Below, piece after piece: positions 46,556 to 55,606 of a stretch of 64,000 nucleotides of DNA. The DNA comes from Pseudomonas bijieensis (GTDB lineage: Bacteria; Pseudomonadota; Gammaproteobacteria; Pseudomonadales; Pseudomonadaceae). How positions within the stretch are numbered: the first letter of the stretch is position 1; each line of letters starts with the position of its first letter. The DNA lies in NCBI RefSeq assembly GCF_013347965.1, contig NZ_CP048810.1, positions 2,542,001 through 2,606,000 on the forward strand, given 5' to 3'. The notes below the pieces were generated by a model. The model did not search any database. It was given only the letters and a program-made list of their open reading frames with translations, and was not told the origin of the DNA. The translations under genes were made by a program, and so were the position numbers.

Positions 46556-47671
46556 TCAGCCCAGGTTGTCCTGAATCACACTCAACACCTTGCGGGCCAC
46601 ATCGGCCGGCGCCACGGTGTTGATGTTCTTCTCGACGGTGACTTGGACGTTGTCGCCGACCTTGCTCAGGCGAACCTGATAACGCTCGGCGCGGGCTTCG
46701 ATTTCTTCCTTGTCCGGCTTGCTACCGAACAGGCTACCGAAGAAGCCAGGCTTCTCGTCTTTCTTCTCGGCTTTCTCGGCCAGGTTGATGTAGTACAGGC
46801 CCAGGCTGCGGTTGATGTCTTCAACCCGCCACTCACCCTGCTCCAGCGCACGGCCAACGCTCGACCAGGCACGGTCCAGGTCGGAGCCGACGTTGAGCAC
46901 CGGGTTGCCGCTGCCGTCTTCGCTCAGGCTGACGCGGCTCGGCGCATCGAACTCCTTGGACGCCAGCATCGAGACCGAACCGCCCTGCTCTGCGGTACGA
47001 CTCATGCTGGCAAGCATGTCGTCCACCAGCGCAGCGTCGAGGCCGGTATTGACCGAACGGTTGGTGAAGGCCACGTCGGCGGTACTGCCGGCAGGTCGCT
47101 CGGCGCTGACCACATAGACTTCACTGGTGTTGCGCTGCACGCCCGGCTCGATACGCACTCGCACGCGGGTTTCGCTGTCGGCCGCGACACCGGCGGCGCT
47201 CAGGCGCTTGGCCATGGCGGCGGACAGTTCATCGGAACGCTGCCAGGTGGTGGTGAATTCGCCAGTTTGCGGGCGCTGTTCGTCCAGGCGGAAACCGTTG
47301 TCCTGGAAGAACTGGATCGCCACGGGCCAGACTTCGGCCGGTGGATGCTGGCCCATGACCCAGCTGGAATCGCCGCTCTTCTGCAGGGTGTAGTCGCTGG
47401 CGTCGGCCACGGCCGACAGCGGCTGTGGACGTGGGACGATGTACTCGCCCTTGACGCTGTCGTCGGCGACGTTGCGTGGAATCGGCAGCAGCGGATCCAG
47501 GCGCTTGGCGACGTTGACGTCTGGCGGCAGTTGCATCGGTGCAGTCTGTTGCGCTTGCAGGTAATCGCTACCCCGGTCGCGGAAATAACCTTCCGGCCCC
47601 CAGATCCATCCGCAGCCGCTGGTGCTGGAGATAATCAAGGCAAGTGCGGAAAGTCCGGCCATTCGCTTCAT
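46556..47671 (-). CDS. bamC: Outer membrane assembly lipoprotein BamC
   Basis: The 371-residue lipoprotein belongs to the BAM complex, which inserts beta-barrel proteins into the outer membrane. The signal peptide ends at the lipobox SSTSGC (about 15-20), followed by GWIWGPEGYFRDRGSDYL. Two helix-grip domains follow, the first starting near QLPPDVNVAKRLDPLLPIP and the second near VSLSEDGSGNPVLNVG. It lies 17 bases downstream of dapA, a standard order. Confidence 0.93.
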   Translation of the reverse strand: MKRMAGLSALALIISSTSGCGWIWGPEGYFRDRGSDYLQAQQTAPMQLPPDVNVAKRLDPLLPIPRNVADDSVKGEYIVPRPQPLSAVADASDYTLQKSGDSSWVMGQHPPAEVWPVAIQFFQDNGFRLDEQRPQTGEFTTTWQRSDELSAAMAKRLSAAGVAADSETRVRVRIEPGVQRNTSEVYVVSAERPAGSTADVAFTNRSVNTGLDAALVDDMLASMSRTAEQGGSVSMLASKEFDAPSRVSLSEDGSGNPVLNVGSDLDRAWSSVGRALEQGEWRVEDINRSLGLYYINLAEKAEKKDEKPGFFGSLFGSKPDKEEIEARAERYQVRLSKVGDNVQVTVEKNINTVAPADVARKVLSVIQDNLG

Positions 47672-47688
47672 GCGTTGTACTTCCTCAA

Positions 47689-48567
47689 TTAAACCAGGAC
47701 GCCGGACTGGCGCATGGCCTGCCGCAGCGGTTCGTGATAAGGGGTGCTCAGCCAGGTCAGTGGCAGGCGGATGCCTTCGTGCATCAGGCCCATTTCAACC
47801 AAGGCCCACTTCACCGGGATCGGGTTGGCTTCGAGAAACAGGTTTTTGTGCAGCGGCATCAGTTTTTCGTTGAGTGCCCGCGCAGTCTCGGCGTCGCCCT
47901 TGAGCGCGGCCTCGCACAGGTCGGCCATTTCGCGCGGGGCAACGTTGGCCGTGACGGAGATGTTGCCCTTGCCGCCCAGCAGGATCAGCTCGACCGCGGT
48001 CGGATCATCGCCGGACAGCACGATGAAGTCCTTGCTCACGCCATCGAGGATGGCCTTGGCGCGCTTCATGTCGCCGGTGGCTTCCTTGATGCCGATGATG
48101 TTCGGCACGGTGGACAGGCGGATCACGGTCTCGGCCTGCATGTCGCAGGAGGTGCGGCCGGGAACGTTATAGAGGATCTGCGGGATGTCGACGGCTTCGG
48201 CAATGTGCTTGAAGTGCTGGTACAAGCCTTCCTGGGTCGGCTTGTTGTAGTACGGAACGACCAGCAGGCAGGCGTCGGCACCGGCTTCCTTGGCGTTGCG
48301 GGTCAGCTCGACGGCCTCGCGGGTCGAGTTGGCGCCGGTGCCGGCGATGACGGGGATGCGACCGTTGACCTGCTTGACCACGGCACGGATGACTTCGATG
48401 TGCTCATTGACGTCGAGGGTTGCCGACTCGCCGGTAGTACCGACGGCGACAATGGCATGGGTGCCGTTCTCAAGGTGGAAGTCCACGAGTTTGCTGAGGC
48501 TGGCCCAGTCAAGATGCCCTTGTGCATCCATGGGTGTGACCAGTGCCACCATACTGCCCGCAATCAT
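47689..48567 (-). CDS. dapA: 4-hydroxy-tetrahydrodipicolinate synthase
   Basis: DapA condenses pyruvate and aspartate semialdehyde, the first step of lysine and diaminopimelate synthesis. The 292-residue TIM barrel carries Lys161 in [10 protein letters not shown] (Schiff base), Tyr133 in LYNVPGRT and the GTTGES motif (43-48). The start [13 protein letters not shown] was chosen over upstream frames because it gives the canonical N-terminus. It is the first gene of the minus-strand operon. Confidence 0.96.
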   Translation of the reverse strand: MIAGSMVALVTPMDAQGHLDWASLSKLVDFHLENGTHAIVAVGTTGESATLDVNEHIEVIRAVVKQVNGRIPVIAGTGANSTREAVELTRNAKEAGADACLLVVPYYNKPTQEGLYQHFKHIAEAVDIPQILYNVPGRTSCDMQAETVIRLSTVPNIIGIKEATGDMKRAKAILDGVSKDFIVLSGDDPTAVELILLGGKGNISVTANVAPREMADLCEAALKGDAETARALNEKLMPLHKNLFLEANPIPVKWALVEMGLMHEGIRLPLTWLSTPYHEPLRQAMRQSGVLV

Positions 48568-48883
48568 GAAACCGCTCCTGCCGGAAAAAGAGAGCGGTAA
48601 TGGTACTGGCGCCAAGATGCTTGTACAAGCGAACTACCATTCCCCTTGGCGATGGTTTTCGCTACCCTTCAGGCTTTGATCGGTACTGATAAGCTCATTC
48701 ACCGGTTCCCAGCCTCCGTTTTCGTCGCCACAAGCCCCGATCCTGCGTTTGTCCTGATGCATTCCCGCCGTCCTCGGAATGCAGCGCAACCCCAGGCACA
48801 GGGCTTGAGTCGTTCGTTTATCCGGGCCTGACGCCGTGTCGAGCTGCAGAAGTACCGACCGCTCATCGCTTTAGGAATGCTGC
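48568..48883. other. Divergent promoter region, dapA / gcvR
   Basis: The 316 bases hold the promoters of two divergent operons and no gene. A perfect 12-base palindrome GCTTGTACAAGC (48619-48630) lies 52 bases before the dapA start and could be an operator. No standard -35/-10 pair was convincing. Confidence 0.35.
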
Positions 48884-49444
48884 ATGTCCACCCCCACAGT
48901 CCGCGAACAATTCCTTGTTATCAGTGCCCTTGGCGCCAACCCCATGGAGCTGACTAACGTCCTGTGCCGCGCCAGCCATGAAAATCGCTGCGCCGTCGTA
49001 ACCTCACGCCTGACCCGTCATGGCGAATGCAGTGCGCTCGTGCTCGAGATTTCCGGCAGCTGGGACGCCCTGGCTCGCCTGGAAGGCAGCCTGCCGGTGC
49101 TGGCCAAGAAGCATGCCTTCACCGTCAACGTGGTGCGTAGCGCCGCGCTGGAGAACCGTCCCCAGGCCCTGCCCTACGTGGCCTATGTGAGCTCGGCCTA
49201 CCGTCCGGACATCATCAACGAGCTGTGCCAGTTCTTCATGGACCATCACGTCGAGCTGGAAAACCTGACCTGCGATACCTATCAGGCACCACAGACCGGC
49301 GGCACCATGCTCAATGCCACGTTCACCGTGACCCTGCCGGCCGGCACCCAGATCAGTTGGCTGCGCGATCAGTTCCTGGACTTCGCCGATGCGATGAACC
49401 TGGATGCCCTGATCGAACCGTGGCGCCCACAAAACCCAATGTAA
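48884..49444 (+). CDS. gcvR: Glycine cleavage system repressor GcvR-like
   Basis: The 186-residue protein has two ACT domains, about residues 8-75 (QFLVISALGANPMELTNVL) and 90-170 (ALPYVAYVSSAYRPDIINEL). GcvR has no DNA-binding part; in enteric bacteria it binds the activator GcvA in response to glycine. Assignment of this role here is by family only. It is followed 10 bases later by bcp, so they form an operon. Confidence 0.9.
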   Translation: MSTPTVREQFLVISALGANPMELTNVLCRASHENRCAVVTSRLTRHGECSALVLEISGSWDALARLEGSLPVLAKKHAFTVNVVRSAALENRPQALPYVAYVSSAYRPDIINELCQFFMDHHVELENLTCDTYQAPQTGGTMLNATFTVTLPAGTQISWLRDQFLDFADAMNLDALIEPWRPQNPM

Positions 49445-49454
49445 GGAAGCGTTC

Positions 49455-49928
49455 ATGGCCGTTGCCGTCGACCAGCCGGTTACCGATTTCCAGGCGCCCG
49501 CCACCAGCGGGCAGACCGTCAGCCTCGCCGCCCTCAAGGGCAAGCAGGTGGTGATCTACTTCTACCCCAAGGACAGCACCCCCGGCTGCACCACCGAGGG
49601 CCAGGGTTTTCGCGACCAGTACGCGCAGTTCCAGGCCGCCAACACCGAAGTGTTCGGAGTCTCCCGGGACAGCCTCAAGTCCCACGAGAACTTCAAGTGC
49701 AAACAGGAGTTCCCGTTCGAACTGATCAGCGACAAGGACGAAGCCGTCTGCCAGCTGTTCGACGTGATCAAGCTGAAAAAGCTTTATGGCAAGGAATACC
49801 TGGGCGTTGACCGCAGCACCTTCCTGATCGACAAGAACGGCGTGCTGCGCCAGGAATGGCGTGGCGTGAAAGTGCCGGGGCATGTGGATGCGGTGTTGGC
49901 GGCGGCCCAGTCCCTCAACAAAGGCTGA
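49455..49928 (+). CDS. bcp: Thioredoxin-dependent thiol peroxidase (Bcp/PrxQ)
   Basis: The 157-residue peroxiredoxin removes hydroperoxides. The peroxidatic cysteine lies in DSTPGCTTEGQGFRD (about 41-55). The usual nearby resolving cysteine five residues on (GCTxxACG) is absent, so it probably acts by a 1-Cys or atypical route with one of two other cysteines (FKCKQEF, AVCQLF). It is the second gene after gcvR. Confidence 0.93.
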   Translation: MAVAVDQPVTDFQAPATSGQTVSLAALKGKQVVIYFYPKDSTPGCTTEGQGFRDQYAQFQAANTEVFGVSRDSLKSHENFKCKQEFPFELISDKDEAVCQLFDVIKLKKLYGKEYLGVDRSTFLIDKNGVLRQEWRGVKVPGHVDAVLAAAQSLNKG

Positions 49929-49951
49929 AATTTTTGCTGCCTGTACTGGCG

Positions 49952-50029
49952 CTATCGCGAGCAGGCTCGCTCCCACAGGGAATTGATTAACACCCTCAGT
50001 CCAATGTGGGAGCGAGCCTGCTCGCGATG
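49952..50029. repeat. REPIN, family A
   Basis: GCTATCGCGAGCAGGCTCGC and its complement face each other with about 25 bases between. It separates the convergent bcp and perM-like genes. Confidence 0.85.
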
Positions 50030-50045
50030 AGGCCATCAGAATCAG

Positions 50046-51116
50046 CTATAGAAGCGGCGCCACAACCGGCTCCTTGCTCGGCCACGCATCCAGCACAGCC
50101 TTGAATAGCGTCGCCAGGGGAATCGCAAAGAACACCCCCCAGAACCCCCACAGCCCGCCAAACAGCAGCACCGCACAGATGATCGCCACTGGATGCAGGT
50201 TCACCGCCTCGGAGAACAGCAGCGGGACGAGCACGTTGCCATCCAGCGTCTGGATGATCCCGTAGACCGCCATCAGGTAGATGAACTGATCGCTCCAGCC
50301 CCACTGGAACAGCGCAATCAAGGCCACCGGCACGGTCACCACCACGGTGCCGACATAAGGCACCACCACCGAAATGCCCACCAGCAGCGCCAGCAGGGCA
50401 GCGTAATTGAGCCCCAGGGCGACGAAGCCGATATAAGTCACGCCGCCACAGATGAAAATCTCGATGACTTTGCCGCGGATGTAGTTGGCGATCTGCCGAT
50501 TCATCTCCTGGGCCACCCGGGTAATCAGCGCCCGCTCGCGCGGCAGGTAGCCACGGACCCAACGCCCGATCATTTCCCGGTCCTTGAGGAAGAAGAACAC
50601 CAGGATCGGTACCAGCACCAGGTAGATCATGATGTTGACCAGAAGCGGAAGGCTGGACAGCGAAAACGTCAGTGCCCATTGGCCGAACTTGCCAATCTCA
50701 CCGCGCACCACTTCGATGGTCTGCAGCACCTGTTCATCGGACACCAGGTGCGGATAGCGCTCAGGCAACAGCAACAGCAGGGACTGCCATTTGGCGAGCA
50801 TCCCTGGTAACTCGTTGAATAAAGTCACCAGTTGATGCCAGAGCAGCGGCACGATCACCACGACAAACACCACCAGCACACCCATGAACAGGGCGAACAC
50901 CAGTCCAACCGCTGCCGTGCCGGGTAGCCGCAGACGCTCCAGCGTCGTGACCAACCCTTGCATCAGGTACGCCAGCACCATCCCCGCCAACACCGGCGCC
51001 AACATGCCACCCAGGGTGAGCACGGCGGTAAAGGCCAGGAACAGCAGCACCGCCAGGACCACAGCCTCTTCATCGGAGAAGTAGCGCTGAATCCAGTCGC
51101 GTAACACTTTGAACAT
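50046..51116 (-). CDS. perM: AI-2E/PerM-family transporter
   Basis: The 356-residue membrane protein has about eight helices with the AI-2E family pattern: hydrophobic N-terminus (FLAFTAVLTLGGMLAPVLAG), the periplasmic middle, and NYIRGKVIEIFICGGVTYIG with LVGISVVVPYVGTVVVTVPV near the end. Family members include the E. coli autoinducer-2 exporter and sodium/proton exchangers; the substrate of PerM is unsure. The tusA-like gene lies 31 bases upstream, and the pair is probably one transcript. Confidence 0.88.
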   Translation of the reverse strand: MFKVLRDWIQRYFSDEEAVVLAVLLFLAFTAVLTLGGMLAPVLAGMVLAYLMQGLVTTLERLRLPGTAAVGLVFALFMGVLVVFVVVIVPLLWHQLVTLFNELPGMLAKWQSLLLLLPERYPHLVSDEQVLQTIEVVRGEIGKFGQWALTFSLSSLPLLVNIMIYLVLVPILVFFFLKDREMIGRWVRGYLPRERALITRVAQEMNRQIANYIRGKVIEIFICGGVTYIGFVALGLNYAALLALLVGISVVVPYVGTVVVTVPVALIALFQWGWSDQFIYLMAVYGIIQTLDGNVLVPLLFSEAVNLHPVAIICAVLLFGGLWGFWGVFFAIPLATLFKAVLDAWPSKEPVVAPLL

Positions 51117-51147
51117 TAAAAATCCTTAAGAGACGCTGTTGGTTTTT

Positions 51148-51387
51148 TCAAGCCTTTTTCAGCCAGTAACGGTAGACGCCGTTTTCGTCTTCTTCATGCA
51201 GCAGCGTATGACCGGCCAATCGGGCGAAGGTGCGAAAGTCACGCTGGGAGCCCGCATCCGTGGCAATTACCTTGAGCACACTGCCACTGGCCAGGCGATT
51301 GAGCTCCAGCTTGGCCTTGAGTAGCGGCAACGGACAGTTCAGGCCGCTGGCGTCCAGTTCGGCATCGTGGGCTACAGCATCAGTCAT
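51148..51387 (-). CDS. TusA-family sulfur carrier protein
   Basis: The 79-residue protein has the SirA/TusA fold with the signature LDASGLNCPLPLLKAKLEL; the cysteine in NCPLP receives persulfide sulfur. Which pathway it feeds (tRNA thiolation or other sulfur traffic) is unclear, since Pseudomonas has several paralogues. It is directly upstream of perM and divergent from bepA. Confidence 0.88.
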   Translation of the reverse strand: MTDAVAHDAELDASGLNCPLPLLKAKLELNRLASGSVLKVIATDAGSQRDFRTFARLAGHTLLHEEDENGVYRYWLKKA

Positions 51388-51485
51388 GGGTTCACTCCGC
51401 GGCAGGTCGTTGAGCGGCCTAGAATATCTGGTCCCGGGCCCGGTGTCCGGCTACAGTAAGGTCTTTGTCGACTAAGGCTTCGTGC

Positions 51486-52919
51486 ATGACATTTCTGCGC
51501 CCCACCCTGCTGACGCTCGCTTGCCTGCTTGCCTCACCGGGCTTCGCCGACGACCTGCCGTCACTTGGCGACGCCAGTTCTGCCATCGTCTCGCCAGAAC
51601 AGGAGCACCAACTGGGCCGCGCCTGGCTGGCCCTGCTGCGCAGCCAGGTTTCACAGCTCAACGATCCACAGCTCAAGGACTACGTCGAATCCAGCGTCTA
51701 TAAGCTGGTGGAAACCAGCCAGGTCAACGACCGGCGCCTGGAATTCATCCTGATCAACAGCCCGCAACTCAACGCCTTCGCCGCACCTGGTGGAATCGTC
51801 GGGGTCAACGGCGGCTTGTTCCTCAATGCGCAGACCGAAGGCGAGTACGCCTCGGTCATGGCTCACGAACTCGCGCACTTGTCGCAACGCCACTTTGCCC
51901 GCGGTGTGGAAGCCCAGCAGCGCATGCAGGTGCCGATGATGGCCGCACTGCTGGCCGGCATCGTGATTGCCGCCGCCGGTGGCGGTGACGCCGGGATCGC
52001 GGCCATTGCCGGGACCCAGGCCGCCGCCATTCAAGAACAACGGCGCTTTTCCCGGCAGAACGAACAGGAAGCCGACCGTATCGGCATCCAGAACCTGGAG
52101 AAAGCCGGCTACGATCCGCGCTCCATGCCAACCATGTTCGAGCGCCTGATGCGTCAGTACCGGTTCGACGCCAGGCCGCCGGAATTCCTGCTGACTCACC
52201 CGGTGACCGAATCCCGGATCGCCGACACCCGCAACCGCGCCGAACAGGCCAAGCCGGGGGGCATCGAGGACAGTGTGCGTTATCAACTGATTCGCGCTCG
52301 GGTCCAACTGACCTATGAAGAAACCCCAGGCCTGGGCGCCAAGCGCTTCCGGGCACAGCTGGATGAGAACCCAAAGAACGACGTGGCGCGCTATGGCCTG
52401 GCGATCGCGCAGATCAAGGGCGGCCAGTTGAATGAAGCACGGGAGAATCTCAAGCCGTTGCTGGCCAAATCACCCAACGAGATCATCTACAACCTCGCCC
52501 AGGTGGACCTGGATATCACCAGCAACAAGCTGGCCGACGCTCAGGCCCGTGTCGACCGGATGCTGAGCCAATACCCGGGCAACTATCCGCTCAACCAGGT
52601 GCGCGTCGACCTGCTGCTCAAGCAGAACCGCCCCGCCGATGCCGAGAAAGCCCTGGAAACCCTGCTCAAGACCCGCCCGGACGATCCGGACGTCTGGTAC
52701 ATGGTGGCCGAGACCCGCGGGCTGTCAGGCAACATCATTGGCCTGCACCAGGCCCGTGCCGAGTACTTCGCCCTGGTGGGCGATTACCGTCAGGCCATCC
52801 AGCAACTGGACTTCGCCAAACGGCGAGCTGGCACCAACTTCCCCCTGTCTTCACGCATCGATGCCCGCCAGCGGGAACTCATGGAGCAGGAACGCATGGT
52901 CAAGGACATGATGGGCTGA
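51486..52919 (+). CDS. bepA: Periplasmic M48 metalloprotease / chaperone BepA
   Basis: BepA (YfgC) helps LptD and other outer-membrane proteins fold and degrades misfolded ones. The 477-residue protein has a signal peptide (MTFLRPTLLTLACLLASPGFA), the zinc site HELAH in VMAHELAHLSQRHF (about 118-131) with the third ligand Glu in NEQEADRIGI, and C-terminal TPR-like helices (about 310-460). The ATG at 51486 places the signal peptide at the N-terminus; a TTG 21 bases upstream is poor. Many Pseudomonas genomes place it here, next to mucD. Confidence 0.93.
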   Translation: MTFLRPTLLTLACLLASPGFADDLPSLGDASSAIVSPEQEHQLGRAWLALLRSQVSQLNDPQLKDYVESSVYKLVETSQVNDRRLEFILINSPQLNAFAAPGGIVGVNGGLFLNAQTEGEYASVMAHELAHLSQRHFARGVEAQQRMQVPMMAALLAGIVIAAAGGGDAGIAAIAGTQAAAIQEQRRFSRQNEQEADRIGIQNLEKAGYDPRSMPTMFERLMRQYRFDARPPEFLLTHPVTESRIADTRNRAEQAKPGGIEDSVRYQLIRARVQLTYEETPGLGAKRFRAQLDENPKNDVARYGLAIAQIKGGQLNEARENLKPLLAKSPNEIIYNLAQVDLDITSNKLADAQARVDRMLSQYPGNYPLNQVRVDLLLKQNRPADAEKALETLLKTRPDDPDVWYMVAETRGLSGNIIGLHQARAEYFALVGDYRQAIQQLDFAKRRAGTNFPLSSRIDARQRELMEQERMVKDMMG

Positions 52920-52935
52920 GCACTGGCCAGGCAAT

Positions 52936-52966
52936 AAAAAACCGCCTCTCTCGAGGCGGTTTTTTA
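52936..52966. terminator. Bidirectional intrinsic terminator between bepA and mucD
   Basis: CCGCCTC-TCTC-GAGGCGG has seven-base arms with A runs on the left and T runs on the right, so it works in both directions. It lies 16 bases after the bepA stop and 15 bases beyond the mucD stop. Confidence 0.9.
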
Positions 52967-52981
52967 TGAGCCGCTAACCGG

Positions 52982-54412
52982 TCATTCGGCCAGCTTGAAG
53001 GTAATGAAGCTCGCACGCCCTTGACGCAGGACCCGCATCGAAACCGAACGATTCTTCGGCAACGCCTTGGCGATGTCGGTGAATTCCTTGGCGGAACCGA
53101 TGGCTTGATTGTTCAGGTGCGTGATGATGTCGCCCGGCTGAAGGCCGATCATCGCGGCAGGACCATCCTGTACCTCCTTGATCACCACGCCGCCCTGCAA
53201 TTCCAGGGTACGTTTCTGCTCTTCGGTCAGTTCGGCCACCGCAACACCCAGACGGTTGCTGCTACGCTCGACGCCAGACTTGGGCAGCGAATCCAGCTCC
53301 TTGCCTTCTTCAGGAATGGCCCCAACGGTCAATTCGACGTTCTTGCGCTTGCCTTCGCGAATCACTTCCAGATTGGCCTTGGCACCAGCCTTGAGGGCAC
53401 CCACCAAGTGCGGCAGGTCAGCGGACATGACGATCGGTTGACCGTTCATGCTCAGGATCACGTCACCCACTTGCAGACCGCCCTTGGCAGCCGGGCCACC
53501 TTCCTGGATCTGCGCCACCAGTGCACCGGCGGGTTTCTCCAACCCGAACGATTCGGCCAGGTCCTTGTTCACTTCCTGGATCACCACGCCCAACCAGCCA
53601 CGGCTGACCTTGCCTTCGCTTTTCAGTTGGTTGGAGACATCCATGGCAACGTCGATCGGAATCGCGAAGGACACCCCCATGAAGCCGCCCGAGCGGGTAT
53701 AGATCTGGGAGTTGATGCCGACCACTTCACCCGCAAGGTTGAACAGCGGGCCACCGGAGTTACCCGGGTTGATCGGTACGTCGGTCTGGATGAACGGCAC
53801 GTAGTTTTCGTTCGGCAGGCTGCGACCGATGGCGCTGACAATCCCCTGGGTCACGGTGTGGTCGAAGCCGAACGGCGAACCGATGGCCACGACCCATTGG
53901 CCAGCTTTCAGGTCCTGGGATTTGCCCAGCTTGAGCACTGGCAGGTCCTTGCCCTCGATTTTCAACAGCGCCACGTCGGAACGTGGATCGGTACCGATCA
54001 GCTTGGCCTTGAGTTCGCTGCGATCAGCCAGGCGTACCAGAATTTCGTCGGCATCGGCGATCACGTGGTTATTGGTCAGGATGTAGCCGTCAGGCGAAAT
54101 GATGAAACCCGAACCCAGGGATTGCGCTTCACGCTGGCGACCACCGCCAGGGGAACGTGGCTGTTGCGGCATTCCGCGCTCGAAGAACTCCCGCAGCATC
54201 GGCGGCAAGCCTTCCAGGTCCGGCATCTGCTGGTCCGATACACGACGGTCCGGCAGTTTCTGGGTGGTGCTGATGTTCACCACGGCGGGCGACGCCTGCT
54301 CGACCAGTTGCGTGAAATCGGGCAATTCGACCGCCACGGCAGGAACGGCCTGGCCGAGCACAAGCACGGTGGCAAAAATGGAGAGATAGGTTTTCAAGCG
54401 TGGTATCGACAT
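52982..54412 (-). CDS. mucD: Periplasmic Do-like serine protease MucD
   Basis: MucD degrades misfolded envelope proteins and so lowers AlgU activation. The 476-residue DegQ-type protein has a signal peptide (LKTYLSIFATVLVLGQAVPA, cleavage near residue 27). The catalytic triad is His116 in TNNHVIAD, Asp146 in RSDVALLKI and Ser219 in NPGNSGGPL. Two PDZ domains follow (about 265-355 and 385-470). The gene lies 234 bases after mucB without a mucC gene between them. The mucD end meets a bidirectional terminator. Confidence 0.96.
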   Translation of the reverse strand: MSIPRLKTYLSIFATVLVLGQAVPAVAVELPDFTQLVEQASPAVVNISTTQKLPDRRVSDQQMPDLEGLPPMLREFFERGMPQQPRSPGGGRQREAQSLGSGFIISPDGYILTNNHVIADADEILVRLADRSELKAKLIGTDPRSDVALLKIEGKDLPVLKLGKSQDLKAGQWVVAIGSPFGFDHTVTQGIVSAIGRSLPNENYVPFIQTDVPINPGNSGGPLFNLAGEVVGINSQIYTRSGGFMGVSFAIPIDVAMDVSNQLKSEGKVSRGWLGVVIQEVNKDLAESFGLEKPAGALVAQIQEGGPAAKGGLQVGDVILSMNGQPIVMSADLPHLVGALKAGAKANLEVIREGKRKNVELTVGAIPEEGKELDSLPKSGVERSSNRLGVAVAELTEEQKRTLELQGGVVIKEVQDGPAAMIGLQPGDIITHLNNQAIGSAKEFTDIAKALPKNRSVSMRVLRQGRASFITFKLAE

Positions 54413-54646
54413 ACGGCTCCCGTTACGACGAGCATGGTTAAGCGATATGGAGCAAGGAATACCGGGAAAAGATACGCCAGTATTTTTGTTCCGGGAACAG
54501 ACAAGGCCAGGGCCGAGCGGCTCTGACCTATAGAAAAAAAGCTGGTTTTTTGCAAATGAAAATGCTGACAGGAAGTTTCGGCATTTCGATCAAGCCCTGG
54601 CATCATCAGCCTCTCGCGCAATCGAACCACCCGTGCAGACAGCAGG

Positions 54647-55594
54647 CTATTGGGTCGCCGTGACGTCGGAACGCATGGAAAGCGCGATCCGTTCCGCCGT
54701 ACCGATAGGAATCTCACCGACCACCGTGACCATCATTTCGCCCTGGGGCGTCGTGAGCCTACGGGAGACGGCAGCCGTCGGGCCGAGTTGAGTACGGGTA
54801 TCGGTGGCGTTGGCACCGTTCAACGGCTCCAGGAACACCGAAAAGCGCGCCAGGCCATCATCGTACATCAAGCTGTTGACCTGGATCTGGGTGTCCGGGT
54901 CCTTGCGCGCAGCACTGCTAATCAGTTCAAAGCCAGGCGGAAGCCAGTCAGAGTGCCAGGCGGTTTTCACCGCGACGGCCTTGCCCGGATCCTGCGCGAC
55001 AGCCTTGCATTCGGCGCTGACTTGCAGATCACCGTCTGTCGGCGCCCCGACGCTCAAGCGGGTGAACTGGAAACGCTCGAGCAACTGGCCCTTGTCATTG
55101 AGCAACAGGGACTTGAGCGGCAGGCCGGTCTCTTTGTCCAGGTGCAGTTCGAAGCCATAGCGATGCTGATCCTTGGGCGTCAACGCCACAATGACCGCTT
55201 GACGCCCAGCCACGCGCGACTTGCCAATGACGGCAAGGTCATACCAATTCTTGAGTTTCTGCGGATCAAGCGTACGTGAGGAGCCGTCAGGTGTATTGCC
55301 CAGCCCCGCGATCAAGGAGCCGCTGACGCATTGAGTATGCCCATCAATGCGCAGGACTTCCTGTGCCGAGCCGTCGAGCTGGAGTAACCGCTCGCGGACT
55401 TTGCCATCCTGGACTCGATGCCAGATGTTATGGGTAGAGAAACTACCGTTGCGCTCGTAAACGAAAGTGCCCTGGAAGCTCTGCTGTTGCTCGGCTTGAC
55501 TCAGGCGGTTCAACCAATCCTGTGCCTCATCGGCATAGGCTGGAATCGCACACCAGCCACCAAGCAGAAGCGTGAATAGAGGTATGGCGCGCAA
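54647..55594 (-). CDS. mucB: Anti-anti-sigma regulator MucB (RseB-like)
   Basis: MucB is periplasmic and binds MucA to protect it from cleavage; it releases MucA when lipopolysaccharide precursors accumulate. The 315-residue protein has a signal peptide (MRAIPLFTLLLGGWCAIPAYA). The large MucB/RseB N-terminal domain begins at residue about 30 (LSQAEQQQSFQGTFVYERNG), and the C-terminal domain carries DSRTQLGPTAAVSRR-like residues (DTRTQLGPTAAVSRR). It lies 12 bases downstream of mucA. Confidence 0.94.
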   Translation of the reverse strand: MRAIPLFTLLLGGWCAIPAYADEAQDWLNRLSQAEQQQSFQGTFVYERNGSFSTHNIWHRVQDGKVRERLLQLDGSAQEVLRIDGHTQCVSGSLIAGLGNTPDGSSRTLDPQKLKNWYDLAVIGKSRVAGRQAVIVALTPKDQHRYGFELHLDKETGLPLKSLLLNDKGQLLERFQFTRLSVGAPTDGDLQVSAECKAVAQDPGKAVAVKTAWHSDWLPPGFELISSAARKDPDTQIQVNSLMYDDGLARFSVFLEPLNGANATDTRTQLGPTAAVSRRLTTPQGEMMVTVVGEIPIGTAERIALSMRSDVTATQ

Positions 55595-55606
55595 TGGTTT
55601 TCCTTA

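Noticed and set aside
54460..54510. AlgU-type promoter in front of mucD
   Set aside because: GAACAA followed by TCTTTT is spaced by 13 bases only, too short for AlgU.
53021..54526. 501-residue plus-strand frame over mucD
   Set aside because: It lies wholly antisense to mucD, is His/Gln/Val-rich in the manner of shadow frames, and has no motif.
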